Assembly (NCBI RefSeq): GCF_028009165.1
Contig: NW_026611618.1
Coordinates: 1,798,001 to 1,862,000, forward strand
Length of the DNA: 64,000 bases
Origin: Akanthomyces muscarius
Lineage: Eukaryota; Ascomycota; Sordariomycetes; Hypocreales; Cordycipitaceae
Reading direction: 5' to 3'
Numbering within the stretch: the first letter of the stretch is position 1; every line of letters begins with the position of its first letter. Positions 32,181-44,765 of the stretch are shown here, in pieces. Below the pieces are notes generated by a model that was given only the letters and a program-made list of their open reading frames with translations, ran no database searches and had not been told where the DNA came from. A program made the translations under genes and the position numbers.

Positions 32181-34459
32181 TTTTGTGCGTGTAGAGAGAG
32201 CAAAATGATCTGGCGTCGGCAGAGGCGAGATGGAGGCACCAGGAAGCGCGGACGAGATCAATTGAAGCAAGATAGGGCCCGTGGCTTGTCTGCCGGAAAA
32301 TGCGCGTGGAGAAGAGGCAAGTGCAAAGAGAGAAAGAAAAGGCCCCAAAGGAAGCCCGGCGGACAATACGTCAGACTAACGAGCGAGAGAGAGAGAGAGA
32401 GCCAAGAGGCAAAATGCGGGTTTACAATTATCTCGCTACCAATTGGCCTAGGACTTGTGGGGAAGCTGTCTTTTCTTCCAGGCGGTTGGGCGGCCGCTAC
32501 AGCGGACTTTACAGTGACTTGGACGGCGATTTATGTTGGGTACCTAGGTAGTAGAGAGGCGGCGTTCTGTTTGTTTGCTTGTCTGCGGGCCAGGCTTCCC
32601 GATCCAAGCCGGGAGGGAGGCTCTTGAAAAGTGCCGGGAGCGGCGAAGTGACTTGTCTCTTCGGATCGTTTGTATGGGCTGCTTGCGGGCAGGTGCTCGG
32701 CTTAAGAAGTACCTCGGGCATCGCACCGAAGACAGGCACGTGCCAGCACAGAGCCCGTTGTCCCGACCCACCGGGGGAACCCGGCCTTTTTCGAGTAGAA
32801 GCGGTTATCGACGCATCAAAAGGGAATAAGGTCTTGTGAGCCAAGATGAAAAGGTTTGGTGTGTAGTGGCTTGTCAAAGGGTGTAGGGCTGGAGCTAGAT
32901 CGGCAGTGCAGTCGGTGTACATATGGTGTCGTGATGCTGACAACAGCCGTAGTCATTAGTTACATGGCCGTCCTTCATCTTCGTCATTGGAACAAAACAC
33001 CCTTGACACATAATTCCGGTGACAGACTTCAAATGGCAGGATACAAAACCGACTCGCATGCTTATGAAGTCTCTCGAAAGACGTTCACAGACTCCGCTTG
33101 GTTCCAACCAAGTGTTGATGTCGTCATGGCCTAGCCTACCCTGTATCGCCGTCCGCGATTGCGCCCGTCGCCGCGACGTAGTGCCCTTCAAACACGCCAC
33201 GTTTTCTTGAGAAATGACGAGATACTGTGCGAAAATGTCAAGATACTGCACACTGCTGGCTGCCATCACATAATAGCCATCACGTCGTTGGTAGAAACGC
33301 CTCCAGACTCCGGAAACAAGGCCGGCTACCTCGGTCAACGCGCCGGAGCAGCGTCTCCGCCGGAATTGAGCCCACCGGCATGATCCAAAGTTACAAAGAA
33401 ACGGGATCTCACATTGATTATCACAGCGTGTTTTTACAAAAAGTCTGCTGGCCGCTTGCCAGTCCGAAACAACAAAGCCCTCTATGTCTCTTCCATCGTT
33501 ATACTGATAGTTAAAACTTGTCAACTTACCAACTACAGCGTGGTACAATCGTAGCCCAAAGATTGGCGTGGCTAGGACCAGAGAAACGGTGGCATATCGT
33601 AGACCATTTTCTTCTTCTGCCATCTTATCTTTCAAAGCATGATAGCGATCCTTGGATCTCAACTCGGGCGCTTGATGGACGTCTTGCGCCATCTTTAACC
33701 CAGCCGCAGCCCATGGGTGACAAGAGAGATGTCATTACGCCGGTGGCGGCGCCTCATCAATTGAGCATGGACATCAAGCCTAGAATAGCAGCGAGCGATT
33801 CTTCCAATATTTAGGAAAGAATGACGGCGGCACCGTCAACTTTCGCACCGTCAAATCGAACCAGCCCTCGTGATTCTTATGAAAGGCATACAAACAGGCC
33901 TTTCCCTACATTGCTTGTGGCTGCGCATCACCACTTCGCATCACAAGGTCAAACAATGTTGTTTAAACGCACTGGTATTTGCGACAAGCGATCTCTCTAT
34001 CCTGTCGGCGCTATATACACGGGGTGCCTTGCGCGGCGCCATCGCCAGGTGTTGGATTCCTGGCTGACGAGAACAGCGCGACCAATTCAACGATTAGCAA
34101 GGATTCTTTCTATTACTACAAAGACATACGATAGTGCATTATTAATGGAATATCATGCGCGATTTCAAGGGGCAAGTATAATATTTGGATAGCGACTTGG
34201 CTCCGAGCCAAAACGAAGAGGCCACTTACACGGTGTACCCCCTGCGCCGACCACAATACACAGCAAGCCACAAAAGCCACTTCGATGAATAAGCTCTGAA
34301 ATATATAAACTAATATAGCAGGCATATACAGGAAGTGTGCATAAATTGTGGGCTGGTCCAGCCAGCCGCAATTGCTGGGCTGCCGAGTTGCCCGCATGTT
34401 GAATGCAGGGCGCAGCGAGGGTCTACATACATAAAGCAATTCAGCCACAGTCTTACCCA
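32181..34459. other. Intergenic region with one doubtful reading frame
   Basis: About 2.3 kb between the ETF-QO start and the Atg22-like stop. It contains a GA microsatellite near 32386-32401 and the doubtful frame listed separately at 32895-33692. Otherwise nothing is seen. Confidence 0.5.
32895..33692 (-). CDS. Doubtful hypothetical protein, single TM near the N-terminus
   Basis: An ATG-started open frame of 265 codons. The first 55 residues look plausible as protein: a charged helix (ELRSKDRYHALKDKMAEEEN) followed by a hydrophobic stretch (YATVSLVLATPIFGLRLYHA). Immediately after it the DNA has a good donor (GTAAGT at about 33530), so the real gene may be spliced there and the rest of the frame fortuitous. 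The remainder is composition-poor and has no recognisable family. I could not find a convincing acceptor. Confidence 0.25.
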   Translation of the reverse strand: MAQDVHQAPELRSKDRYHALKDKMAEEENGLRYATVSLVLATPIFGLRLYHAVVGKLTSFNYQYNDGRDIEGFVVSDWQAASRLFVKTRCDNQCEIPFLCNFGSCRWAQFRRRRCSGALTEVAGLVSGVWRRFYQRRDGYYVMAASSVQYLDIFAQYLVISQENVACLKGTTSRRRAQSRTAIQGRLGHDDINTWLEPSGVCERLSRDFISMRVGFVSCHLKSVTGIMCQGCFVPMTKMKDGHVTNDYGCCQHHDTICTPTALPI

Positions 34460-36781
34460 TCATGCTGAAATGATGTGACTCAGCTTCTCTTCCTGTGCTT
34501 CTCTGACCTGTCTCTCACTGTAGTACTCGGCGGCTTCACGCTCCAGGTATCGCGCGTTGTCTCTCTTGGCCTTGTCCGTGTCAACAAACCAGAGCGCAAA
34601 ACAACCAACAGAACCCATGGCAAAGAGAAACCAGTAAGCCGCATTGGTTTTTCCATGAGCCCGTTCAATAATGGCCGAAGACACAAACGGGCCAATGAAG
34701 CCAGAGGTTTTGCCCACGCAGTTGAACAGGGAGAAGAACAGGAAGGCCTTGGGCGCCGGAACAACCTCAGAGATCATTGTTATTTGATAGCTTCCCCAAG
34801 CGGCCGTTTGGAAGTTCCACGCCTGTGCAATCCAGAATTCCCATGTGTTTTTGAAACCCAAGGAGTTGGTGAAGTATCCTATGCCTCCCCAGAGAGAGGG
34901 CACGAGCGTCATGCAGGCGCCGTAGAAAACGCCAGCTTTGACTGAAAAGCGGAACTTCTTCTGCAGTAATAGAACAAATACCGTGCCGGACCCACCCGAC
35001 AAATCGGCAACCAAGCTCATGGCGTTCAACTTGAGCGGCGAGTAGTTGATGACTCTAAAAGTTGGAAAAAGATGTGTAAGTACCTAATCAAACCGCGGAC
35101 GAGAGGAATTCATCATTGAGCAAGTGTTGAGGGAGACATACTCGTTCTGGAGAATACCAGTGATGTTAAAATAAGTACCAAAGGCTGACTATGTCAGCTT
35201 TCATTTATACAACTCGATTCCTTGATGGTTGGCTTACTCTCCTGGAGCATGAAGAAGGCAAGGAGGTAGAGCAGGCACTGGCGAAGCTCCTTTGCCGCCC
35301 TCATTGCGCTCCACATTTGCCTTGAATTATATTAGAATGGTGCAGCGACCGGGAATTGTTGCAAATAAGACGTACTTGAATCCAACTGTCCAGAAGCTGG
35401 TTCCCTCGGGAAGCTGCTGCCCGGGTCGGTGCTTCTGAACAAGAAAGAACGGGACAGTGAAAATGACCGTGAGAGCACCGAAATAGCCCATCAATACATT
35501 GTAAGATTTAATGAGCTCTTTAGGGCCGTCGAAGCCGATGCCGGCCGAAATACCGACTGCGATGGCGTAGAAGACGACGACGAGGGCCGAGCCGGTAATG
35601 TTGCACAGATTATAAAGCTGATTTTTGTGATGATGTGTTAGAATAGGAGCCTAGAAAAAAATTAGGGTGCTATTGAAGGAGCCAAATACCTTTGAACGCT
35701 CGTACGAATCGAGTTCAGCATGCTCCTCGGCCCTGCGAAGTGGCAAGTCAGCGTGCTACTTCAAATGCCCTCTCCAGGGAAGCAAAACGTACGACTTGCT
35801 ACCATCACGTACTTCCTGCTCGGATTTGAGAACTTTCGGCAGGTTATGGACCAGACTGGGAAACGTGGCCGTATAGAAAGCCGTGGCGATGTTGGCAGCC
35901 AGCGAGCCCACAACGTAGAGGGCTTGGGCGGCTTGCCACTGCTCGGGCTTGTTGATGCCGCACATGGCAAACTGGCAGATGTAAAGTATGCACTGGGCGG
36001 CTAGGAGATTCAGAAGAGTAAGAGAGTTGTCATTGCGCGCGGGAATTGCCAAGGTAGCTCACTAATCATGATCCATGGGCGCCAGTTGCCGTAGTCGGCG
36101 TAGGGGCCGACTGTCAGCAGAGTGACCAGCTGCGCAGCGAAAAGAATACCAGTAATGTCGAGGAGGAAAGAGTTTACTGGAATCAGTGAGTCCAAATGAC
36201 CAGGGGACAAAAGCGATTGAAAGTGATGCTGCCGCCGCAGGTCCCTTACAGTTCAGATGCTGGCCGCCCCAGTGGACTATTTTGTCTGGGAAGGCCTGAG
36301 AGGTGAGAGCCTGTCGTAAGGCGCCACCATTGCCGCCAATCGCTAGAACGAACCATGATTAGTTGTACTCGATTGAATGCGCGACCTAGCACATTTATAG
36401 AATTGTTTTATATACTCACGGGCACCATTGTTGGAAAAGTCTGCCATCCGTCGTTGTTAGTGGGTGGACCGTCTTAGTGGTGAGGGTCGCTGTCCAGGAC
36501 TTACAATAAACGCAGAAGAAAATGTACTCCCACTTTCCAGTCGGCATCACATTGCCCGTCGTGGGGATGGTATGCTGCTGCTGAATGAATCCCAGAGCGC
36601 CCTTCTTGTGCAGGTCCGGTGCCGAACCACTGCCATCGCTGCCAGGCGCGTCCTCGACGTGCTCCTCGGCCTGCTTCTCCGTGTTGGACGCCTCCCGGGC
36701 TGCGGGCGGTGGCGGCGCATCTTGCGGGTCGGATGCGGCAATGGGATCCGTATTTCCTGGGGAAACGTTTCTATCCGCCAT
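34460..36781 (-). CDS. Atg22-like MFS transporter (vacuolar amino-acid effluxer family)
   Basis: Ten exons (36781-36505, 36440-36420, 36342-36250, 36176-36063, 36000-35793, 35732-35690, 35617-35376, 35320-35238, 35184-35142, 35054-34460) sum to 1719 nt, 572 residues. Introns are 53 to 87 bp. Atg22 family proteins export amino acids from the vacuole after autophagy. A hydrophilic acidic N-terminus precedes about 11 to 12 hydrophobic segments. Family-like features are FSNNGAPIGGNGGALRQAL early on, NSFLLDITGILFAAQLVTLL, YGNWRPWIM, and EQEVRDGSKSAEEHAELDSY in the central loop. FQTAAWGSYQITMISEVVPA and SGFIGPFVSSAI lie late in the protein. The charged tail (YLEREAAEYYSERQVREAQE) is typical of the group. 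Vacuolar location is inferred. Exon 2 is only 21 nt. Confidence 0.88.
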
Positions 36782-39277
36782 TGTGCTCTCTGCTGCACAA
36801 GATCGCAAATCGAAAAGAGAAGAGCGCTGTGAAATGCTCAGTTGTTCAACGTGGGCAAACCCTTCAACGCTGGGAAGGGAGGATCTAGGAGCGAGAGAGG
36901 CGGTTGTCCTAGTTATACATGCGGGGGATTGTGCATGCGGGGGAAGCGACAAGGCAACTTATCCGTCTTACACCATTGTCACATTTTCCTTTTGGCCACT
37001 TAAACTAACAACGCCTGGCCATTTCGGCTACAGCGCCGACGCAGTCTCGCTTCCCCGCATTCAAAAACGAAGCCAGCAAGTGCCCGGGGTTGGAGAATGA
37101 GCAGGGGGGATTGTCTTGGTGTGGATGGTTCAGATCATTTGATCCTCTGCATACGAAGTACATCATACCCAAACGGGTCTAGGAAAAGTAGCATGATAAG
37201 ATGACAGGAGCAACGGCCAGACACAAGCTTGAGCCGAATCATCCCTAGAAGAGCCGTCACTGCATGAGCGTGTCATTGTGGCGTCTTGTTTGGTTGAACA
37301 GAATTGGCTGACACGCAAGGAAAGCCGCATTTCGCACCGACTTGAGCGGCCTCTTCTAATTTTGAGAGCATTTGCCTCTGTCCGCAGCCTTTCTCGCGTC
37401 TGCAGGATCCCCTCTACATGCGTTGTGCTACTGCGCTCAAAGGCTCTCCCGTAAACAGACGGGTCGTTAGCCGCGGGCATAGGAACTTTTGTTACTCCAC
37501 TCCCTTCCAAAAGCCTTCTCTCATGCAAAAAAAAGTTGGTGGGGAGCTTCCAGTTGGTGTCTTCACTTCGTACTAACTACTGAGCCTGATCGCTAGCTCA
37601 TCTGCGCGCGCGCTTCAAAAGCCTTGAAAAGGCTGCAACTTCCCCAGCAGCACGGCTTTTGCAATTGCGGCGCATACAGTCCAGCTGAACCATTTTTTCG
37701 ACACATTAGGCTCGAGTTTAGGGTCCTGGGCTAGGCCTCGCTTCGATAACTACTGGCATGCTGCTACTGCACGATAATGGGAATTGCCAACAGTTCCATC
37801 TGCTTCAACAGACCCCGGATTGAAACCACCAGGGCGCTGTCCCCCCACGGGAAGTTCCCCACGGGGGCTTTGGTGGCTTGCCCGAGGAGCGCTGGCGGGC
37901 GATCGCCATTTTAGCCTGTTCCTCCCCTGCTCCCCCGCACAAACAAAGCGGCTTGGCGTAGGCCAACGAACCAACTAACAGAAAGCCTCGCCTTGGATTT
38001 TCCCGAAGGATCATTCGTGCGCTTTTTGGAGCCCTTTTCGGTGGCTTGGAGGCGGCGCCATGGCCTGGGGGGGTGCGAGCTTGTGACGACACTGACAGTT
38101 CAACGACGGGAATACCTCCTTCCGTGTAGTCGATTGCTCTGGCGGTCAGCTGGTGAGCAGACACAGAGGCGCAAAGGCAGGATTCTCCAACACAAGTGGC
38201 TAGTAAAAAGTCGGCTCTCTTTTTCAAAGGCTTTGCTGGCTGCTGGCAAACAGACCAACCCCGCAAAGCCAGCACCTCCCTGGCCACGGCGTTGCAACCG
38301 GCCCTTTTTCTACCTGCCGGCGTTGCATTTCCAAGGCGGGGAAACGAACTGATGAACTTTTCCAGATTGGAGCAGGAAACTGTGCAGATTTTGAGCCTTA
38401 GCCCTAGCATTGAACGCTGTGCCGCAAGTTGTCAACATTGCTTCACAAGTCCAGATTATGAAAGATGCAAAGGGCGGACAAACGTCAGCCCTTCCAGATC
38501 TAAAATCATGTATTTGTATCAAGGCCAAAAGCTTGCGATGCGGATCCCCTGGAGGGTCCTACTAGTTTTGTCTCACAGTGCCCATGTCCAACATAACGAC
38601 ACCCGCCCCGAGCAGCATGGTACTCTTGCATATTGACTGGTATTTTCATTCTCAGCCTCGCCATATCCTCCAATCTTGCAAAGCAGAGAAGCAAAAGAAA
38701 AGCCTATGTAGTTTGTACGCGACTAGTCGAGGTTGACACCATCGAGCGCTGCTCGCGGTGGCTTTGGTGGCGTAGCACTAATCGACTAATACACCGAGCT
38801 CATGCAGAAAAGTTGCAGGCCTTGGCGTGTTAGTTGCACTTTACGAGACCGACCACACCAAGCCAGCTCTGGAGAGGGCCGAACAGCTTCACTAGCAGGG
38901 GCCCGGGAACTCTTCACCGCGACGTAGAATTGTGCTGTAGTCGTGTACTGGTGTGTATACAAGGCCTCTCACCTTCCAAATCGGACAAGGTGGGCTCAAG
39001 TGTGTGTTGAACAAGCTGCATGCTTTCTCCGCACGCCTTGTTACTTTGAATGCTACGCTTCCCCTCCTCTCGTGCAACACATGCCGCTGTCGACTGCAGA
39101 TTTACTGATATTATTACCCTTGCTCCCCGCGTTTCTTTTGTCCATTCTTTTTGTTTTTGCCTCTCGTAGTAGTGACCCTGATGATCACTTGCCTCCTGTT
39201 TTAATTCTTGAATTTTCATAAAAGCTAGTAGATCGATCTACCTCACAAGACTCACCTACCCCAGAAAGCAACACGCA
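36782..39277. other. Divergent intergenic region, no gene seen
   Basis: About 2.5 kb between two divergently transcribed genes. A 201-codon minus-strand frame (37805-38410) has no protein-like pattern and is rejected. Near 37840-37866 the sequence CCCCACGGG is repeated in direct orientation about 15 bp apart. Confidence 0.5.
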
Positions 39278-41054
39278 ATGAAGTACAACCTTGTATTGGC
39301 CGCGTTGGCAGCCGGTCTGAGCACCGCCGCCGACTGCCCGGCCTATGAGCAATACGCCCGCCAGCGGCACGAGCCCTTTTCGTGCGGCAAGTACAAGTTT
39401 CCGTACCAGCGCCCCGCGAAGGAGTGCCGCTCGTACGTGGTGCCCGAGGTCGAGCGTGTCATCAAGGACATGAAGGCAAAAGTGCACGACCCGGACCTGT
39501 ACCGGCTCTTCCTCAACACATGGCCCAACACGGTGGACACGACGGTGCTCTGGCGCGGGACGTCGGCCGACAACCCCGAAGAAGAGGTATGGAGTGCGAC
39601 TTTGGACGCAAGTCTTTTCAGTTGATTGACAAGTACAGCTCGCGTTTGTCATTACCGGTGACATCAACGCCATGTGGCTCCGCGACAGCGCCAACCAGCT
39701 GCAGTCGTACAAGCCCATCCTCAACGACACGTCCGCCGGCAACGACACCAACACCGTCGCCGCGCTCTTCCGCGGCGTCATCAACCTGCAGGCGCGGTAT
39801 CTGCGCAAGAACCCCTACTGCAACTCCTTCCAGCCGCCCGCCGAGTCCAAGATCCCGCCCATCCAGCACCGGCGGAAGCGCTCCTCCACCAGCCCCGAAG
39901 GCCACCGCCTGAACAACCTCGGTCGCCGGGACACGGTCTCGCCGCCCTACGACCCCAACGAGGTCTGGGAGTGCAAGTACGAGCTCGACTCCATCGCCGC
40001 CTTCTTCCAGCTCTCGCACGACTACTTCTCCGCGACCGGCGACGCCGCCTTTTTCGGCAAGTTTGCCTGGCGCGAGACCGTGTCCGCGCTGCTCGACACG
40101 GCGCGCGGCCTCATGGTCGGCACCTACGCCGACGACGGGCGCGTCAACCCCTCGCCGTACACCTGGTTCCGCGACGCCACCACGGCGACCGAGGTCGTCT
40201 CCAACAACGGCAAGGGCAACCCCGTCGAGGACCGCATCGGCATGGTGCGCAGCTTCTTCCGCCCGTCCGACGACTCCACCATCTACCAGTACTTTGTGCC
40301 GGCGAATATGATGTTTGCGCAGAACCTCAAGAACTGCGCCGTCATCATGGAGAGCGTGGATGCCAAGCTCGCCAAGGACATGGAGGACATGGCCGCGGGC
40401 ATCAGAAAGGCAATCGACGACTATGCAGTCGTAAAGCACCCCAAATATGGCGAGATTTACGCTTACGAGGTGGATGGCTTTGGCTCCGTCAATTTCATGG
40501 TACGTTTGTAAAAAGAAAAAAATCCGTCCTTCTTGTTGTGGCGCGTGGTGACTTACACGAGACGTTTTCCAGGACGACGCCAACATCCCCTCCCTGCTCA
40601 GCATCCCGCATCTCGGCTACGAGGCCAACGACAATGCCATCTACAAGCGCACTCGCGACTTCGTCCTCAGCCGCTCCAACCCGTACTTTAGCACGGGGCC
40701 CGTCCTCAACTCGACCGGCGGGCCGCACCTGGGCCCCGGCATGGCCTGGCCGATGGGCGTCATCATGCGCATCATGACGAGCGACGACGACGACGAGATT
40801 GCTGGCAGCCTGAAGATGCTCATGGGCGCCACCAGCGGCCTGGGCCTGATTCACGAGTCCGTCAATACCTTTGACGACACCAACTGGAGCCGTTCATGGT
40901 ACGTTTGTGTTTCCTTATCTGGGCTGAAGCCAGGAAAAGTAATCTCAGCTAACACTGGTTTAGGTTCGCCTGGGCAAACGGCCTCTTTGGCCAGATGCTC
41001 ATCGATCTCGCGGACAGAAAGCCCAAGATTCTACAACGTAGCTTCCAAGACTAA
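39278..41054 (+). CDS. GH125 exo-alpha-1,6-mannosidase-like protein (Mug157 family), secreted
   Basis: Four exons (39278-39586, 39639-40499, 40573-40898, 40964-41054) with introns of 52, 73 and 65 bp give 528 residues. A signal peptide ([18 protein letters not shown]) marks it as secreted or Golgi-routed. Conserved GH125 blocks are present: [35 protein letters not shown], the active-site region [51 protein letters not shown], and the C-terminal [22 protein letters not shown]125 enzymes remove terminal alpha-1,6-mannose from N-glycans or mannan; activity here is inferred by family. A loop at about 175-215 carries a dibasic HRRKRSS sequence (R181-R-K-R184) that could be cut by the Kex2 protease. 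Confidence 0.93.
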
Positions 41055-41218
41055 ACGTCGGCACATGATTGATATGTATTCACGCTAGTTTAATGCCGTT
41101 GCCTATGAAATGAGCGTATCGCCAAAACCAATAAAAATGTACAAGACCAACAAAATACACCATTACTCCGCCAATGCAAACTTTGTAGAGCATGAAATAC
41201 AAGCCTTCTTCTCGCTGT

Positions 41219-44200
41219 CTAACTCAAATCAAAACCTGCACCAGACGTGATCGCGTAAAGAAGCTTCTGTCGCAACGTTGCTTCACTGCTGTATCGTGGC
41301 AGCTTGAGCAGGTTGACACAGGTGCTCGTGCTCGGCAATCGTTCCTCATCGGTTCCCGCATCACGAATGCTAAAGAGCGGCCGCAGCTGGGAGAAGCCAA
41401 GCAACGGCGCGCGGGGCGTGGAGCTGACGTATTTGAGCAGGTCTCTGCGCTGTGTATCAGTAAACCCGCGCAGGACCCTCCAAAACATTTTTATTGTCGG
41501 GTGCTCTTCATTGTCATCGCCAACCTCGTAGAGACCGCTGTAGACAGTATTCCGGCGCAAGTCCTCGACGTTAATCTCGGACGAGTCGCCGCCGACTAGG
41601 CGCTGAAGCTCGGACTGGTTAAACATGGACAGCCAGGATGGCCGGATGATGGCGCGGAGACCTCGCAAAAACGCCGCTGTTTGCATCGCAGGCTGGACAA
41701 CCAGGCGGTGGCGAGCCATGTATGAGATGTACAGGGGTCGGTTATCATTCGTTACGTATACCTGATCACCGTTCGCTACCAACAGCTTTGTCACCGTCTT
41801 GATCGGCGCGCCAGGCATAGAGACCTGATCCGTCACGGTGAAGTCGATGCCAAGTTCGGAGACGTCACCAGGATAGTTCTTGAGGCGCAGCATGCCCTTG
41901 TACAGCTCCTCATCCATGTCTCGCAGGTCGTTGATGCTTCCTTTGTACTTGTTCTCCTCATTCGGCCCAGACGAGGGCCATTTCAGGAGGAAGAATCCAG
42001 CAAAGTTCAAATCCACGAGGATGCCCTCGTACATGCATTTGCCGACAATGCGACCCAAGAATTCGTACCGTTTTAGCTGCTCATTGAGGATATGGCGCCA
42101 CTCGGGAGACGTTTCCTTCAGTCTGCCTTCCCTCATTGTCTCTTTTACCGTGTCGATGGCAGTTGGGTTTGGGTAGAGTAGCCCGTCTGGGCTCGAGGTG
42201 AACATATTCAGGGAGTCGTCCTGGTCGCCAAAGGCTTCAGATGTGACACTAATCAGAAACTCTTTGGTGACACCGCCACCATCAATGCCGGCTTCAGGTT
42301 GATCGAATTGGTCGACGAATGTGATCTGGATTGGGTCCTTGAGGCCATCACCGATATTGTAAAGCTCCTCATAGGCATCATCGAAAAGCTGGCCTCTCCG
42401 AATCTGCGCTGCGTGCTTACCATACGCCGAAAAGGGCCCTGCAGGGTCCCTTCTCGACATGTCGAGTTCAATAAAATGCCTAAAGATCATTACTCGAGTA
42501 TCAAATGGCACGGCAAATGGCATGTGCTTCAAAATCGCCAACTTGGGACCCATTTCTGCCAGTCGGCGCTCTCGTTGCACCCGCCTTTGCTGTGCCCGCA
42601 ACTGTTCCATTCTCGCATGTCTTGACAGTCGTTGGCCGGCAAATGTCAAGTTGACTGCTTGATCGAAAGGGGACATTGCGTTATCGGCATCTTCCATTTC
42701 GTCGTCACTGTCGGACAATTCTTCATCGCGCTGGCGCTGCTCCTCCGCAATGACGGCAGACACAAAATCTTCTCTCTGGAGCTTGTCTGTGACGAGCCAG
42801 TGATCTTTGGGAAGGAAGGGTTTACGGGAATCCCTCTCGTAGAGCATTGTCATGGCATTAGATATTATTTCGCGAAGGCTGTCAAAATCCAACTTGGTAG
42901 ATTTGAGTTTGATAGCGCTAGGAGCAGTTGACTCTTTTTGTTGTGTCGAGTCGGCGCCAAGGTAAGAGTCAAGTCGAGACTGCACCACCTCTTGGGGCTC
43001 TTCCTGAGTTGGTGAAACGTCACGGGCTCTATAATACAGCGTAAAAGCGACGTTTCTCAGAAAAAGAGTGAGCGATTTTACATCATCGAACGATAAGCTG
43101 CAAGCCTGGATGCGCGAAGGCGAAGAGTTGTCTCGCAACGGAGACGGGTTAATGCCGCTAAAAAAGTCTTCGTCATCACTGAGCCGCAGAATAAACGTGT
43201 ACAATTCGAGGAAGAGGAGAATGATGCGCCATTCTTGGTCGTCGACAGTCTCTTCACCTTGTGAGGAAGTTGAGAGATATTTCTTCAAAATTCCAAGCGT
43301 TTGTCCAGACTCTCCGCGTAGGGATTGGAAAACAGTGGTCTCTTGGACCATCTGCCACAGAAAGATGACCGTAGGAACTGGCCCTGTTCGAGTTGTGACC
43401 TGTTCCAGAAACAATTTCATGCGTACATCATCAGCACTGTCGGGGAAGCTCTTTAATAGCATCAGAAGATATCCTGCTAACAAGCTTGTGCCCTGGAGTG
43501 CGTCGCGGCTTGGTTGGATAGAGCTGGCAGTGAAATCCCGCAGGATTTTTGAAGTGCCTTCATTACTAATGAGCCACAACAGATGACGGGAGAGATATGG
43601 GTCGATAGCAGATTGGTTTGTGCTACTCGAGGCGTCTGAGTCGTTTATCCGGGATTTTGGGGTTACGCGAGCGCTGATTTCCGAAGAGAGAGCCGACAAC
43701 TGGGTAAAAACGGAGCGAATTTGACCAACGCCAGCTTGTGAACACATCTGCGCTCCGCTGAGATGGACGAAGTGAGCGAGGAGCCATAGTAACTCGTCTA
43801 GAGCGCCGTTGGAATTGCGAGGCAATGTGTAAATGTATGTGATTGCGTGGCCGAGCTGGTCGGCATCGATGATGGCGGCGAAACGGTCGATGTTCTTTTC
43901 GAAAAGTGTAATATTTTCCTTGGTTAGGAAGTGAGAAGTAAGAGATGTGTAAGCTGAGTTGTACTACAGTTAGCTCTGTGATTCTGGGAGAGGATTGATA
44001 ATGAGTGATTTGGGACGTACCTTGGGAGTCTGCTTGGAGAGTGACAGATATACTCTCGATGATTTCTTCAAGCCAGTCCTCGCCCTCTACTTGTCGGCAG
44101 ATGTAACCCAACGCATCAAAGTATTTGTCGCGGGAGGAGCTCAACGCTGAGTGGACGGATTGTATTATTCGGGTAGCGAGGCGGAGAGGAACGATGAGCT

Positions 44201-44765
44201 CGTCAGCAGGAGTGCTAGATGGCAGGTTAGACGACAAGCAGCTTTGGAAATAAACGAAGTCGTACCCTTTTCTGGCGCTGAAATACAAGGCAGAAACTAT
44301 AATTTCAACCAATCTCCGTATGCGAGACGGGTGTGTATGTTGGGGATACAGGCTCTCCCCGTCGACGTTGGCAGCATCGTTCGCGTACTGTAGCAAGCGT
44401 CGGAGATCGTCGGGTCGGGCTGGTGTGCAAAAAGAGAGCAGCATACTGAATGCTCGGTGAAGCCTGTCAATGTTGCCCGCGGAAGCCGGGGTGCAGTACA
44501 ATTTGTCGAATGTGGCACGGCGTTGGTCGGCAAGATGGGAGCGTGCTCTGTGACCCCGCCATGTTCGCTGAAGACGCGAGGCAGCCTGGAGACGCAGGCG
44601 TTCGGCTTGTCGTTTCTCACGGTCGGCCTGGGCGTCAGATATGGTCTTTGTGGTGCTGGAGACGGTAGATGGGCTCCAGGAGGTGTTGGCAAAGGGATTT
44701 CCGGCGGCACCACTGAGGTTGACGTTTCGGGGGCGCCTGGAGTTACCCGTGAAGGTTGAGAACAT
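41219..44765 (-). CDS. hul5: HECT-type E3 ubiquitin ligase, Hul5/UBE3C-like
   Basis: Proteasome-associated ubiquitin chain-elongating ligase. The model has three exons (44765-44266, 44214-44021, 43953-41219; introns 51 and 67 bp), 1142 residues, similar to human UBE3C. The N-terminus has DREKRQAERLRLQAASRLQR leading into TWRGHRARS, an IQ-like helix diagnostic of this subgroup. The C-terminal 380 residues or so are the HECT domain: GPFSAYGKHAAQIRRGQLFD, AGIDGGGVTKEFLISVTSEA, LGRIVGKCMYEGILVDLNFA, and the catalytic C1110 in LPSTSTCVNLLKLP. The last residues are AGFDLS. The 51 bp intron is in frame and stop-free, so its removal rests on its splice signals (GTACGA, TCTAAC, CTAG) and needs RNA support. 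Confidence 0.92.

Noticed and set aside
37805..38410. 201-codon minus-strand frame between divergent genes
   Set aside because: No hydrophobic core pattern, no motif, and the codons lack the C-ending bias of real genes here.
39618..40604. 328-codon minus-strand frame
   Set aside because: Antisense to the GH125 gene; Val/Gly/Asp-rich composition only.
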